Of a stretch of 64,000 nt of DNA, positions 19,704 through 28,995 are shown piece after piece. Where the stretch lies: NCBI GenBank assembly GCA_022008415.1, contig JAIRBC010000022.1, positions 19,378-83,377 on the forward strand. Direction: 5' to 3'. The position numbers and the translations under genes were made by a program. The stretch comes from Cerina litoralis (GTDB taxonomy: Bacteria > Bacteroidota > Bacteroidia > Flavobacteriales > Flavobacteriaceae). How positions within the stretch are numbered: the stretch's first letter is position 1; every line of letters begins with the position of its first letter. Under the pieces are notes generated by a model. The model searched no databases, was not told where the DNA came from, and was given only the letters and a program-made list of their open reading frames with translations.

Positions 19704-20918
19704 ATGGACAAACCTACCAAAGACCTACACCGCCTAAATGATAAAATTAACCTGACACTTAGGGTAAATTATTTTTCCTCTGCCCTGATGCTCTTGTTTT
19801 GTCCTATCTGTCTTTATTGGTTACATATAGAAAGGATCATTCCCTACGTGTTTTTGGCGTTCGGCCTTGTAAATTTGTTGAATACCCTATTGTATAAATG
19901 GCATCGGGATATTATCGTCACCTATAACGTCACCTCCATTATGGCCCTCATAGGGGCGGTGACTGTGACACTGTACAGCGGGGGAATTAATAGTCCCTTT
20001 ATTTTTGTACTGGCACTCATTGTTTTTGCGGGCTATGCAACTACCCAAAGATATGGTAAAGTGTACCTGTACCTTAATTTGTCTATCATCGTCCTGATTT
20101 ATTTTGCCGGCATCGACGATACCGAGTATATTATAAATGTGGTACCAGAGGAATCTAGGAATCTTTTTGGCCTTCTCAGCGTCTTATTTTCGGTATATCT
20201 GTTGGGAGGGGTTTTTGGCAAGATTTTGCTGACGGCCCATCATAAGTTATACAAATCTAAAAGGGAGATAGAACAGCGCATCAAAGAAAAGGAAACCTTG
20301 CTCAAGGAAATTCATCACCGTGTAAAAAATAATCTCCAGACCGTGTCCAGTTTGTTGAGTCTGCAATGCAGAAGTATTGGGGACGACAAGGTTAAAACTC
20401 TGATTAAAAGTAGTCAAAACAGGGTGATATCCATGGCCATGGTTCACGAAATGCTTTATATGCGTGAGGATTTGTCCAAAATTGAGTACCGGCCCTACGT
20501 ACGTGAACTTAGCGAGTATTTGGTGCGCTCTTTAAAAGGACCCGACAACAATATAATGTTAAACATAGATGTTCCGAACATAAAATTGGGTATTGATACG
20601 GCAATTCCTTTGGGTCTGTTGATCAACGAAGCAATTACAAATGCATTGAAATACGGCTTTAAGGAAGAGGAGAAAGGGGAAATTAACATTGCACTGGCCC
20701 AAGGGCAAAATGACTACTTGGTATTGAGAATTGGGGATAATGGAGTGGGTTTTCCAGAAAATTTAAATTTTAAGGATACCAAATCCCTCGGTCTAAAATT
20801 GATCAACAATTTGGCTAGACAACTGCAAGGCACGATTCGGAGGGATTCTACCAAAAAAGGGACCCATTACATACTTACTTTTAAGGAAGTGGGCAAAACG
20901 TTTACCTCCTTGGTGTAA
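19704..20918 (+). CDS. Orphan membrane sensor histidine kinase (HisKA_2 type)
   Basis: A 404-residue protein with about six membrane helices (residues 20-165) and no obvious periplasmic sensor domain. A short coiled coil leads into the HisKA_2 dimerisation domain, with the phospho-acceptor histidine in LLKEIHHRVKNNLQTVSSLL. The HATPase_c domain has INEAITNALKYGF (N box), GDNGVGFP (G1) and LGLKLINNLARQL (G2). No response regulator lies beside it, so its partner must be encoded elsewhere. The signal is unknown and a membrane-embedded sensor is possible. Confidence 0.9.
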   Translation: MDKPTKDLHRLNDKINLTLRVNYFSSALMLLFCPICLYWLHIERIIPYVFLAFGLVNLLNTLLYKWHRDIIVTYNVTSIMALIGAVTVTLYSGGINSPFIFVLALIVFAGYATTQRYGKVYLYLNLSIIVLIYFAGIDDTEYIINVVPEESRNLFGLLSVLFSVYLLGGVFGKILLTAHHKLYKSKREIEQRIKEKETLLKEIHHRVKNNLQTVSSLLSLQCRSIGDDKVKTLIKSSQNRVISMAMVHEMLYMREDLSKIEYRPYVRELSEYLVRSLKGPDNNIMLNIDVPNIKLGIDTAIPLGLLINEAITNALKYGFKEEEKGEINIALAQGQNDYLVLRIGDNGVGFPENLNFKDTKSLGLKLINNLARQLQGTIRRDSTKKGTHYILTFKEVGKTFTSLV

Positions 20919-20929
20919 CGGTTAAATTA

Positions 20930-21184
20930 TTAGACCAATTTGGCCCTGTTTCTCGGGGTAGTAAAGGAGAGTGCTTTCTTGATCCTGGAATTTTTAAACT
21001 TGTACAGGCGCACTAACCCGTCTTGTTTTGAAATATTGAAGGGTTTGCCCTCCGCGCTTTCATTGTTCAGGAAAGGGTGTGAATTGATCTCATTTGCAAT
21101 CGATTCCTTAACTTTATGTGGTTTTTGTGCTGCTGCATAGGAGCCCATAAAAAGGACCGCAAATAGGATGGGATAGGTTTTCAT
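20930..21184 (-). CDS. Small secreted protein of unknown function
   Basis: An 84-residue protein with a signal peptide (MKTYPILFAVLFMGSYAAAQ) and a basic mature part of about 64 residues with no recognisable domain. The mature part contains SIANEINSHPFLNN and ends with TTPRNRAKLV. It is convergent with the histidine kinase, separated by 11 bases. The clean signal peptide supports a real gene; its role is unknown. Confidence 0.6.
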   Translation of the reverse strand: MKTYPILFAVLFMGSYAAAQKPHKVKESIANEINSHPFLNNESAEGKPFNISKQDGLVRLYKFKNSRIKKALSFTTPRNRAKLV

Positions 21185-21445
21185 CGTAGGTTTAATTTCT
21201 AAAATCGGCCGAATTGTAATTTTTCCTTTTCCTATGGGGTGGATAAAGCTCCAACAAGTACCGATTTTACGATTTGGGATCGTATTTGTTTAAAACGCCT
21301 AATTTTTGTCGGAATTGCATGGGTTCGTTAAAAACCGCCATTTTTCGACGAAAGGGATGTATCCGGGAAGCAGAGTTAACGACTTCATTGGGATAATAGT
21401 AAGTATTATGTGCCTTTTTCTACTAAATAAAAAAATTAATATCGT

Positions 21446-22111
21446 ATGCGACGTTTAAAATTTATTCTTATAACGATGATTGCGCTGGTCTCTAGTAGCT
21501 GCCAATCTAAAATTAAAAATAAAAAGACCATAGTACAGGATACAAAGGTCCGTACCCAGGAGCTTGGTCAATACGAAACAGCTTATTTTGCCTCCGGCTG
21601 CTTTTGGTGCGTGGAGGCTATTTTTGAAAGTGTAAAAGGCGTCAAGGAGGCTATCTCGGGCTACTCCGGGGGTCTGGAGAAAAATCCGACCTACGAAGAG
21701 GTGGGGCGAGGGTTGACCCACCATGCCGAAGCGGTCGAAGTTTTTTACGACCCCAAGGAAGTTTCTTACGAATCATTGGTGAAGGTATTTTTTGGTTCCA
21801 TGGATCCTACAGCATTAAACTACCAAGGACCAGATCGTGGTCCTCAGTACCGTTCCATTGCTTTTTACAAAAATGATTCCGAAAAGAAGATCATCGAGGA
21901 TTATATTTCCAAGTTAAAAAAGGAGAAAATATACGACAAGCCCATCGTTACCCAAGTGGTCAAATTTACCCGTTTTTACAAAGCGGAGGATTATCATCAG
22001 GATTATGAAAAGCACCATCCCAATAATCCATATATAGTAAATGTTTCCATTCCCCGATTGGAACGTTTTAAAAAGAAATACCCAGAACTTCTGAAGCAGG
22101 ATTGGCGCTAA
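21446..22111 (+). CDS. msrA: Peptide methionine sulfoxide reductase A, lipoprotein form
   Basis: MsrA reduces methionine-S-sulfoxide in oxidised proteins. Its catalytic motif is GCFWCVEA, with nucleophile C52 and a second cysteine at 55. The family blocks AISGYSGG, HAEAVEVFYDP, GPQYRS and HHPNNPY are present. Residues 1-19 form a lipoprotein signal with the lipobox ending SSSC19, so this copy probably works on the outer side of the membrane, repairing envelope proteins. The 221 residues fit a standard MsrA domain plus the lipoprotein leader. It appears to stand alone. Confidence 0.95.
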   Translation: MRRLKFILITMIALVSSSCQSKIKNKKTIVQDTKVRTQELGQYETAYFASGCFWCVEAIFESVKGVKEAISGYSGGLEKNPTYEEVGRGLTHHAEAVEVFYDPKEVSYESLVKVFFGSMDPTALNYQGPDRGPQYRSIAFYKNDSEKKIIEDYISKLKKEKIYDKPIVTQVVKFTRFYKAEDYHQDYEKHHPNNPYIVNVSIPRLERFKKKYPELLKQDWR

Positions 22112-22596
22112 TTGAAATAATGGCCGAATACAACACGAACTGGATCGGGCATTTTCCATTTGCTCGATCCCCAAGGTTCGCGAGATCTTTTTCGCTTAAA
22201 CACAAAAAGTTACCGGAGGCCAGTGGTTAGGTACGTACTATCGGCTGGTAAAAAGTACCGTTGTATGGGTCCTCCACTTATTTCCACGGGGGGACGGCCC
22301 GAAAAAATCTTTCCCGTCCGAATGCCGTGGGCGGACTGGCGGAGTACGAGCGGACTGACGAAGGGGTCTCCACGGTGAGGTAGATCTCTCAGCTTGTGAA
22401 CTAGGCGCCTTGGGTGTATGTTGCCAAGGTTTTAGCTAAATAGCTACTGGCCACTATAAGTTTAAAACAATTCTAACCTAAAAGGCGATCTGTAAAGTCG
22501 CTTTTTCTATTTCGGGCGTAAGCTGTATTTAAGGGTGTTAAACCAAATGAAATGGCTCAGTGCGTTATTTGGATTGCCTTTACCCTTTTCGAAGGA
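22112..22596. other. 485-bp intergenic region with a GC-rich block
   Basis: Between convergent msrA and lptB. The part at about 22240-22400 is clearly richer in G and C than its surroundings and contains several complementary short runs (for example CCACGG near 22285 and CCGTGG near 22324). It ends in a terminator-like hairpin at 22479-22506. No reading frame looks like a protein. It could hold a small RNA gene, but I do not recognise SRP RNA, RNase P RNA or tmRNA signatures. Confidence 0.4.
22479..22506. terminator. Terminator-like hairpin between msrA and lptB
   Basis: AAAAGGCGA pairs with TCGCTTTTT (one G-U pair) around a 9-base loop. It has T runs on both strands and lies between convergent genes. 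Confidence 0.65.
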
Positions 22597-23337
22597 TTAA
22601 AAGTCCAATTTTTTCTTGCGTAGTTCAAAATTTTGCCCCAAATATACTTTTCGCACCATTTCGTCGGCGGCCAAATCTTCGGGAACGCCAGACTTTAGGA
22701 TTCCTCCTTCGAACATGAGATAGGAGCGCTCCGTAATGGCCAAGGTTTCCTGTACGTTGTGATCGGTAATCAAAATACCGATATTCTTGTTTTTTAATTG
22801 GGCTACGATACGTTGTATGTCTTCTACAGCTACGGGGTCTACACCGGCAAACGGTTCGTCTAGCAAAATAAATTTGGGGTCGGTGGCCAACGCTCTGGCA
22901 ATTTCGGTCCGTCTGCGCTCACCTCCCGAAAGGAGATCTCCCCTGTTTTTACGGATATGCCCCAGACCAAATTCCTCGATAAGCGATTCCATCTTCATTT
23001 CCTGTTCCTTTTTGGTCAGTTTGGTCAGTTGCAGGACGCTCAAAATATTTTTTTCAATGCTAAGTTTTCTGAAAACCGATGCTTCTTGGGCCAGATACCC
23101 GATTCCATTTTGCGCCCTTTTGTACATGGGAAAATGGGTAATCTCCATGTTGTCTAGGTAGATGTTCCCTCCGTTTGGTTTTATGAGCCCCACGATCATA
23201 TAAAAGGAGGTTGTTTTGCCGGCGCCATTTGGTCCGAGTAGTCCCACAATTTCACCACGGTTTACCTCAAGGGAAATACCCTTGACTACCTGCCGGCTTC
23301 GGTAGGACTTCATTATTTTTTCTGCTCTGAGCTTCAT
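22597..23337 (-). CDS. lptB: LPS export ABC transporter ATP-binding protein LptB
   Basis: A 246-residue ABC ATPase that powers lipopolysaccharide extraction by LptFG. Walker A is [11 protein letters not shown], the Q-loop region is [12 protein letters not shown], the signature is [15 protein letters not shown], and Walker B is [16 protein letters not shown]. The LptB-specific pattern [11 protein letters not shown] and FAGVDP distinguish it from generic ABC proteins. It is downstream of tatC and kpsF on the same strand. KpsF/KdsD makes a precursor of Kdo, so the cluster serves the outer membrane. Confidence 0.95.
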   Translation of the reverse strand: MKLRAEKIMKSYRSRQVVKGISLEVNRGEIVGLLGPNGAGKTTSFYMIVGLIKPNGGNIYLDNMEITHFPMYKRAQNGIGYLAQEASVFRKLSIEKNILSVLQLTKLTKKEQEMKMESLIEEFGLGHIRKNRGDLLSGGERRRTEIARALATDPKFILLDEPFAGVDPVAVEDIQRIVAQLKNKNIGILITDHNVQETLAITERSYLMFEGGILKSGVPEDLAADEMVRKVYLGQNFELRKKKLDF

Positions 23338-23525
23338 GGTTTAGCGCTTAAAACTAAGAATTTTATACTGAACCTAGCTTATCCTTGCGGTAAAGTTCGG
23401 GTTCCGTTTAGTTTACGGGGGTATAAGTTTATACGTTTACAGGTGTCTTCCCTGAATGGATTGTTCAATTTTTTCTAATTTCTAATATCCAAATGTCTAT
23501 ATTCTCTTCTCTTTGTTCATTTATC

Positions 23526-24374
23526 CTATTTTTTCTTAACCAATCCTTCCTTCGCTTTTTTCTCCTTTTTGGCTTCCTGCCGGAGAACATAGGCAGAAAT
23601 GTATATACTAACCTGGTATAGTAGCAGTATTGGGATAGAGACCACCACTTGACTGGCGATATCGGGAGGAGTAATAATGGCCGATAATACCAATACTACA
23701 ACCAACGCCATCTTTCTGTACTTTTTCAGTATCGTTGGGGTCACCAGTCCAATTTTGGTCAGGAAGAAAATAATAATGGGGAGTTCAAAAACCAATCCAG
23801 AGGCGATGACTGCAGACCGTAATGTTGAAATATAGGAACCGATATCAAATTGGTTTTGAACTTCAGAACTCACTTGGTACGTACCCAAAAAATTTATAGA
23901 CAAGGGTGCGACAATATAGTAACCAAACAGCACACCCATAAAAAACAACAGGGAAGCAATAAGGATAAATCCCCTAGAATTCTTGCGTTCCTTTTCGTAT
24001 AGGCCGGGACTTATAAACTTCCAAAACTCATAGATTACATAAGGGAAGGCTATAATGAAACCTGCCCATATCGAGGTCCATATATGGGCGGAAAACTGTC
24101 CGGCCATGGTTCGGCTCTGAATAATAAAAGGGAGTTCTTCCGCGCAGAAATCAGAATCTATGTTAATATAGGTTGCGAGCTTACAGAAAAATTTATACGT
24201 GGGGAAGTCCATATTTTTTGGACCGAATATGATAGTGTCAAAAATAAAATGCCGCATAAGGAAGGCTACGCAGGCAATGATAAGAATGGCGGCGGTAGAA
24301 CGTATCAAGTGCCAACGCAATTCCTCCAAATGGTCCAGAAAGGACATTTCATTGTGATCTTGTTTTGTTTTCAT
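23526..24374 (-). CDS. tatC: Sec-independent protein translocase TatC
   Basis: A 282-residue membrane protein with six predicted helices, the receptor for twin-arginine signals in the Tat pathway. The N-terminus has the conserved MSFLDHLEELRWHLIRS. The loop GPKNMDFP and the later FIISFPYVIYEFWKF-like block (FIIAFPYVIYEFWKFISPGL) are characteristic. Its ATG overlaps the last base of the kpsF stop (TAATG), indicating translational coupling. tatA/B are not in the window. A Tat substrate candidate is encoded at 8698-9651. Confidence 0.96.
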   Translation of the reverse strand: MKTKQDHNEMSFLDHLEELRWHLIRSTAAILIIACVAFLMRHFIFDTIIFGPKNMDFPTYKFFCKLATYINIDSDFCAEELPFIIQSRTMAGQFSAHIWTSIWAGFIIAFPYVIYEFWKFISPGLYEKERKNSRGFILIASLLFFMGVLFGYYIVAPLSINFLGTYQVSSEVQNQFDIGSYISTLRSAVIASGLVFELPIIIFFLTKIGLVTPTILKKYRKMALVVVLVLSAIITPPDIASQVVVSIPILLLYQVSIYISAYVLRQEAKKEKKAKEGLVKKK

Positions 24375-25339
24375 TATATAATACCTTCTTTAATTAGGTT
24401 GTGGAGGTGAACCACACCCACGTAATTTTCTTTTTCCATGGCCAAAAGTTGCGATATGCCTTTTTCTTGCATAATTTCCAAAGCCCTTATGGCAAGGACA
24501 TCCGCTTGGATCGTTTTGGGGTTTGAGGTCATGATATCCCTAGCGGTCAATCCTATAATATTATCGTATTTGTACAACATCCTACGGATGTCCCCATCCG
24601 TAATTATTCCTACTAATTTGCTATTGTCCAGAACGGCGGTGACCCCCAGCATTTTTTCCGATATCTCAACAATTACTTGTCGGATGTCGGTATCCAAATG
24701 AACTTCTGGTTTTAGATTGCTTTGAACGATATCGGTAACGCGTAAATAAAGTCTCTTTCCCAAAGCTCCCCCAGGATGGAATTTGGCAAAATCCTTGCTA
24801 CTAAACCCTCGGAGTTCCAAAAGGCAAATGGCAAGCGCGTCACCCAGTACCAATTGTACGGTAGTACTCGTAGTTGGTGCCAGGTTATTGGGGCAGGCTT
24901 CCTTTTCCACAAAGGTGTTCAGAACGAAGTCTGACTGAACCGCGAGGAAAGAGTTCTTGTTTCCGGTCATTGCGACCAGTTTATTTTTCCCCCGTTTGAT
25001 CAGGGGTACCAACATTTTAATCTCCGGGGTGTTTCCGCTCCTGGAAATACAAATAACCACATCATTCCCTTGTACAGTACCAAGGTCCCCGTGTATGGCA
25101 TCCGCAGCGTGCATAAAAATGGCCGGGGTTCCGGTCGAGTTCAGGGTAGCTACTATTTTGGAAGCTATTATGGCGCTTTTGCCAACCCCTGTAATGACTA
25201 CCCTTCCCTTGGATTCCAATAGCGTATTTATCGTCTTTGGGAAATCGTCATCCAGTTGTGAAATCAAATTGTCGACTGCCCGTCCCTCTGTTTCAATGGT
25301 TCGTCTTGCTATGGCAAGTATAGCTTTTGGGTCGCTCAA
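24374..25339 (-). CDS. Arabinose-5-phosphate isomerase (KpsF/GutQ/KdsD family)
   Basis: A 321-residue enzyme interconverting ribulose-5-phosphate and arabinose-5-phosphate, the first step to Kdo of LPS. The SIS domain fills residues 30-165 (VITGVGKSAIIASKI, ISRSGNTPEIKML), with HPGGALGKRLYLRV at its end. Two CBS domains follow (about 205-320: GVTAVLDNSKLVGIITDGDIRRM and ISQLLAMEKENYVGVVHL). It is co-transcribed with tatC through a 1-base overlap, and lptB is just downstream. Which paralogue (KdsD, KpsF or GutQ) it is cannot be told from the sequence. Confidence 0.94.
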   Translation of the reverse strand: MSDPKAILAIARRTIETEGRAVDNLISQLDDDFPKTINTLLESKGRVVITGVGKSAIIASKIVATLNSTGTPAIFMHAADAIHGDLGTVQGNDVVICISRSGNTPEIKMLVPLIKRGKNKLVAMTGNKNSFLAVQSDFVLNTFVEKEACPNNLAPTTSTTVQLVLGDALAICLLELRGFSSKDFAKFHPGGALGKRLYLRVTDIVQSNLKPEVHLDTDIRQVIVEISEKMLGVTAVLDNSKLVGIITDGDIRRMLYKYDNIIGLTARDIMTSNPKTIQADVLAIRALEIMQEKGISQLLAMEKENYVGVVHLHNLIKEGII

Positions 25340-25598
25340 GGTAATTGTATGATTAGGTATTGTATTCCTGATGGAATGTGTTATCTTTAAGTTCGTAAAA
25401 TTACATAAAGAACTCGTCTTGAGTTATTCTTTTACCTACGAATTTCGCAATTTGCACCCTAATTTTGCTATTTTTAGCTTCCGTAGCTATGGCTATGCAA
25501 CCAAAAATAGCTTCATAAGGTCACAACCCGTCCGTTGCGTTACGGGAGGGAGGCCATCGTTCTCGGTTTAAAACAATTATTCAAGACAGGTTCTAACT

Positions 25599-25606
25599 TA
25601 CTTTTG
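25599..25606 (+). promoter_or_regulatory. Possible -7 box upstream of recQ
   Basis: TACTTTTG matches TAnnTTTG about 120 bases before the recQ start. No clear -33 TTG stands at the usual distance, so this is weak. Confidence 0.3.
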
Positions 25607-25726
25607 CAACCTATTTTAAATTCCATCAAAATAAATTAACACGATTTATTTCCCATACGTACAAAAAACCGTATCTTAATATTTTCAATTTTCGCATTGA
25701 AATGGGGAAATAATAATAAAACAGCA

Positions 25727-27937
25727 ATGAACGGTATAGCTTTGAATGAGATTGATTTACATGCCGCTTTGAAAAAATATTTTGGGTTCACCCAGTTCAA
25801 GGGTCTTCAAAAAGATGTGATCACCAACATTTTACAAGGAAAGAATACTTTTGTAATTATGCCTACGGGAGGGGGCAAGTCCCTATGTTATCAGCTTCCC
25901 GCCCTGATGCAGGAGGGTACTGCCATAATAGTCTCACCTTTGATAGCCTTAATGAAGAATCAGGTCGACGCCATACGCGGGGTATCTTCGGATCACGGGG
26001 TGGCCCATGTTCTAAATTCGTCATTGACAAAGACAGAGGTCAGGCAGGTGAAGATGGACATAAGCGGGGGTGTTACCAAACTGCTTTACGTTGCCCCGGA
26101 GTCCTTGACCAAGGAAGAATACGTAGATTTTCTGCATTCGGTCCCGATTTCCTTTATGGCCGTTGATGAGGCGCACTGTATTTCCGAATGGGGCCATGAT
26201 TTTAGGCCCGAATACAGGAACCTTAAGTCGATCGCAAATCGTTTGGGGGAGGGTATCCCAATAATTGGGCTTACGGCCACCGCTACGCCAAAAGTACAGG
26301 AGGATGTGATAAAAAACCTTGGGATTACCGGTGCTACGGTTTTCAAGGCTTCCTTTAACAGGCCAAACCTGTATTATGAAGTAAGGCCCAAGACCCAAAA
26401 TATAGAAGCCGATATCATCCGCTTTGTAAAACAGAACTCTGGAAAATCTGGGATTATTTACTGTCTGAGCCGAAAAAAGGTTGAAGCGTTGGCCCAAGTT
26501 TTACAAGTAAACGGGGTAAGCGCGGTTCCCTATCATGCAGGATTCGACGGTAAGACCCGCTCTAGATATCAGGATATGTTTTTAATGGAAGAAGTGGACG
26601 TAGTGGTGGCAACCATCGCTTTTGGGATGGGGATAGATAAGCCCGATGTTCGTTTTGTAATCCATCACGATATTCCCAAGAGTATCGAGAGCTATTACCA
26701 AGAAACCGGGCGTGCCGGAAGGGATGGAGGGGAAGGACATTGCCTGGCATTCTATTCGTATAAGGATATTGAAAAATTGGAGAAGTTCATGTCTGGCAAG
26801 CCCGTTGCCGAGCAGGAAATCGGCAATGCGCTTTTACAAGAGGTGGTCGCCTACGCCGAAACCTCCATGTCCCGAAGAAAGTTCATGCTTCATTATTTTG
26901 GGGAAGACTTTGACGAAGTTAACGGGGAAGGTGCCGACATGGACGATAATACCCGTAACCCTAAAGAAAAACAAGAGGCCAAGGATGACGTTCTAAAATT
27001 GATCCGTGTGGTCCAGGGAACCCATGAAAAGTTCAAATCCAAAGAAGTCGTAAAAACCTTGGTTGGTAAGGTCAACGCCATTATAGCGTCCCATAAGACC
27101 GATGAAAAGGATTTTTTCGGTGTAGGTTCCGGTAAGGATAAAGGATATTGGATGGCCCTTATCCGGCAGGTGTTGGTGGCAGGTCTCCTAAAAAAGGAAA
27201 TAGAACAGTACGGGATTCTGCATGTGACCAAGAAGGGCGAGGCGTTTTTAAAGAAGCCGACCTCCTTTATGATGACCATGGATCATGTGTACAACCAGGA
27301 GAACGATGATGCCATTGTGAGTGCGGCAAAATCTTCGGGCGGGGTGGCCGATGAAACCTTGTTGCGTTTCTTGAAGGACCTTAGAAAAAGTGAGGCAAAA
27401 AAACTTAGCGTGCCTCCCTATGTCGTTTTTCAAGACCCCTCATTACAGGATATGGCCCTAAAATACCCAATCACAATGGACGAACTGGTAAATATTCATG
27501 GAGTGGGCGATGGAAAAGCGAAAAAATATGGGAAACCTTTTATAAAGTTGATCGCCGACTATGTGGAGGAGAACGATATTGTTAGACCGGATGATCTGGT
27601 GGTGAAGAGTACGGGAGCCAATTCCGGACTTAAGTTGTACATCATCCAAAATGTTGATAGAAAATTGCCTTTGGATGATATTGCTGCCTCCAAAGGATTG
27701 AGTCTCACAGAATTGATCCAGGAAATGGAGCAGATTGTTTTTAGCGGCACCAAATTGAACGTGGATTATTGGATCGACGAAATCTTGGACGAGGACCAAC
27801 AAGAGGAAATACACGATTACTTCCTAGAGGCGACGAACGATCATATTGAAGAGGCCCAAAAGGAGTTTGAAGGCGACTATGAGGACGAGGAATTGAGACT
27901 CTACAGAATTAAATTTATAAGCGAAGTGGCCAACTAG
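25727..27937 (+). CDS. recQ: ATP-dependent DNA helicase RecQ
   Basis: A 3'-5' DNA helicase used in recombination and fork repair. From ATG 25727 it has 736 residues; this start matches the usual RecQ N-terminus (LHAALKKYFGFTQFKGLQ) better than the ATG at 25697. Walker A is MPTGGGKSLCYQLP (residue 45 on), the DEAH box begins at D147 (VDEAHCISEWGHDFRPEY), and motif VI is YYQETGRAGRDG. RQC and HRDC-like regions follow (HRDC near TMDELVNIHGVGDGKAKKYG). Oddly, the zinc-binding segment (AYAETSMSRRKFMLHYFGED onward) has none of the four cysteines expected. A terminator follows. Confidence 0.95.
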   Translation: MNGIALNEIDLHAALKKYFGFTQFKGLQKDVITNILQGKNTFVIMPTGGGKSLCYQLPALMQEGTAIIVSPLIALMKNQVDAIRGVSSDHGVAHVLNSSLTKTEVRQVKMDISGGVTKLLYVAPESLTKEEYVDFLHSVPISFMAVDEAHCISEWGHDFRPEYRNLKSIANRLGEGIPIIGLTATATPKVQEDVIKNLGITGATVFKASFNRPNLYYEVRPKTQNIEADIIRFVKQNSGKSGIIYCLSRKKVEALAQVLQVNGVSAVPYHAGFDGKTRSRYQDMFLMEEVDVVVATIAFGMGIDKPDVRFVIHHDIPKSIESYYQETGRAGRDGGEGHCLAFYSYKDIEKLEKFMSGKPVAEQEIGNALLQEVVAYAETSMSRRKFMLHYFGEDFDEVNGEGADMDDNTRNPKEKQEAKDDVLKLIRVVQGTHEKFKSKEVVKTLVGKVNAIIASHKTDEKDFFGVGSGKDKGYWMALIRQVLVAGLLKKEIEQYGILHVTKKGEAFLKKPTSFMMTMDHVYNQENDDAIVSAAKSSGGVADETLLRFLKDLRKSEAKKLSVPPYVVFQDPSLQDMALKYPITMDELVNIHGVGDGKAKKYGKPFIKLIADYVEENDIVRPDDLVVKSTGANSGLKLYIIQNVDRKLPLDDIAASKGLSLTELIQEMEQIVFSGTKLNVDYWIDEILDEDQQEEIHDYFLEATNDHIEEAQKEFEGDYEDEELRLYRIKFISEVAN

Positions 27938-27959
27938 GCCAACAAAATAAGTAAAAACT

Positions 27960-27998
27960 AAAAAGCTCCCGAATAACCATGGTTTTTCGGGAGCTTTT
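27960..27998 (+). terminator. Rho-independent terminator of recQ
   Basis: AAAAGCTCCCGAA pairs with TTCGGGAGCTTTT around a short loop. Perfect 13-bp stem with flanking A and T runs. Confidence 0.93.
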
Positions 27999-28095
27999 CT
28001 ATATGGTAAATGTGCTAGTATTGTGTTAAACCTATTTTAGCCGATCCAAGCCTTGTTCTGGCAAAAAATAACGATTGCTTAACCTACACACAGCA

Positions 28096-28398
28096 CTAGC
28101 TAAATTCCCCGGAAGTAAGGAGGGCTACGATTACACCAAAATAGAGCATGGACAGCAATAGGAGTACAATGGAAATTGCCAACCCGATATAGGCCAGTAT
28201 TCTACCGGTTCTTACGTTCTCGTAGCCGGTATAATCGGCGGGCTCCTCTTGGTAAACCTTTTCGGCCTCCTTGGCCTGTACAAGGCCAATAATACTGAAA
28301 ATCGCAGCAAATGGGCCGCAACAGGTTAGGGACCCTATCAGGGCAATGATGCCCATGGTCAATACGGTACTGGCTCCAGGGAGCGGTCGTTGGTTCAT
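28096..28398 (-). CDS. CCC-motif-like small membrane protein
   Basis: From ATG 28398 the product is 100 residues (MNQRPLPGASTVLTMG...). The longer frame from 28473 would overlap the upstream gene and lacks a plausible start. Two membrane segments flank a cytosolic loop with YQEEPADYTGYENVRTGRI. The first contains SLTCCGPFAAIFSIIGL, a cysteine pair similar to CCC-motif membrane proteins of flavobacteria. Function is unknown. It follows a clear paralogue by 14 bases, and a DUF2752 gene lies upstream of both on the same strand. Confidence 0.75.
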   Translation of the reverse strand: MNQRPLPGASTVLTMGIIALIGSLTCCGPFAAIFSIIGLVQAKEAEKVYQEEPADYTGYENVRTGRILAYIGLAISIVLLLLSMLYFGVIVALLTSGEFS

Positions 28399-28412
28399 AT
28401 TTAAATGGTGTT

Positions 28413-28745
28413 TTACTCCTCTATCCCGTATTGTTCGGTCATTATCCTGACTTTTTCCATATAGCCTTCCCAACCTCCCATTTGCGAAATGGCATAGAAC
28501 GTATAGATAAAATAAAGGACACCCAATACTAAGGCAATGATGGCTACGATCTTGGCCGTTTTCAATTGATTGTAATTCGAATAGATTTCCGGATTTTCCC
28601 GATATTTCTTCTCATCGTTGCTTAGGAGGAAAAAAGCAATTCCAGAAAGAATTACTGCAGGTAAACCGCCAATACAGCAGCATAAGAAGGAAAGTATTGC
28701 CAATACGAGGGCCAAGGTTACATTGGGTAGTTTTTGTTGTTCCAT
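28413..28745 (-). CDS. CCC-motif membrane protein
   Basis: A 110-residue protein with two membrane helices (residues 10-40 and 66-88). The first contains the triple cysteine in AILSFLCCCIGGLPAVILSG that names the family; the cytosolic loop is KKYRENPEIYSNYNQL. Related to the next gene downstream (28096-28398): shared arrangement, cysteine cluster and YENxxxxxNxxxxxTxKI-like loop. Function is unknown. The cluster with DUF2752 is typical for Flavobacteriaceae as I recall it. Confidence 0.82.
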   Translation of the reverse strand: MEQQKLPNVTLALVLAILSFLCCCIGGLPAVILSGIAFFLLSNDEKKYRENPEIYSNYNQLKTAKIVAIIALVLGVLYFIYTFYAISQMGGWEGYMEKVRIMTEQYGIEE

Positions 28746-28995
28746 AATTTCTAGGTTTAATTGGTAATAAGAGTCTGTTTAAGGGTTCGTCAATTATTTT
28801 TCAAGGCACTTTTTTGGGCGGCCAACGCTCCATTTGGCTCCTTTTTCAAATGCCAAATCGCTGGCCTTCCCATCCGGCCCAGTTTAAATATTGAACCGTA
28901 GCTTTGGCTATGCTTTATAATTGTTCCACGTACGGCATCAAAAATGGACTATAATCCAGAAAATTCGGGGCTAACAAAAAAATCCAGAACGGGCT

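Noticed and set aside
22160..22378. 72-residue plus-strand frame in the GC-rich spacer
   Set aside because: Odd composition, no signal peptide or domain; more consistent with non-coding structured DNA.
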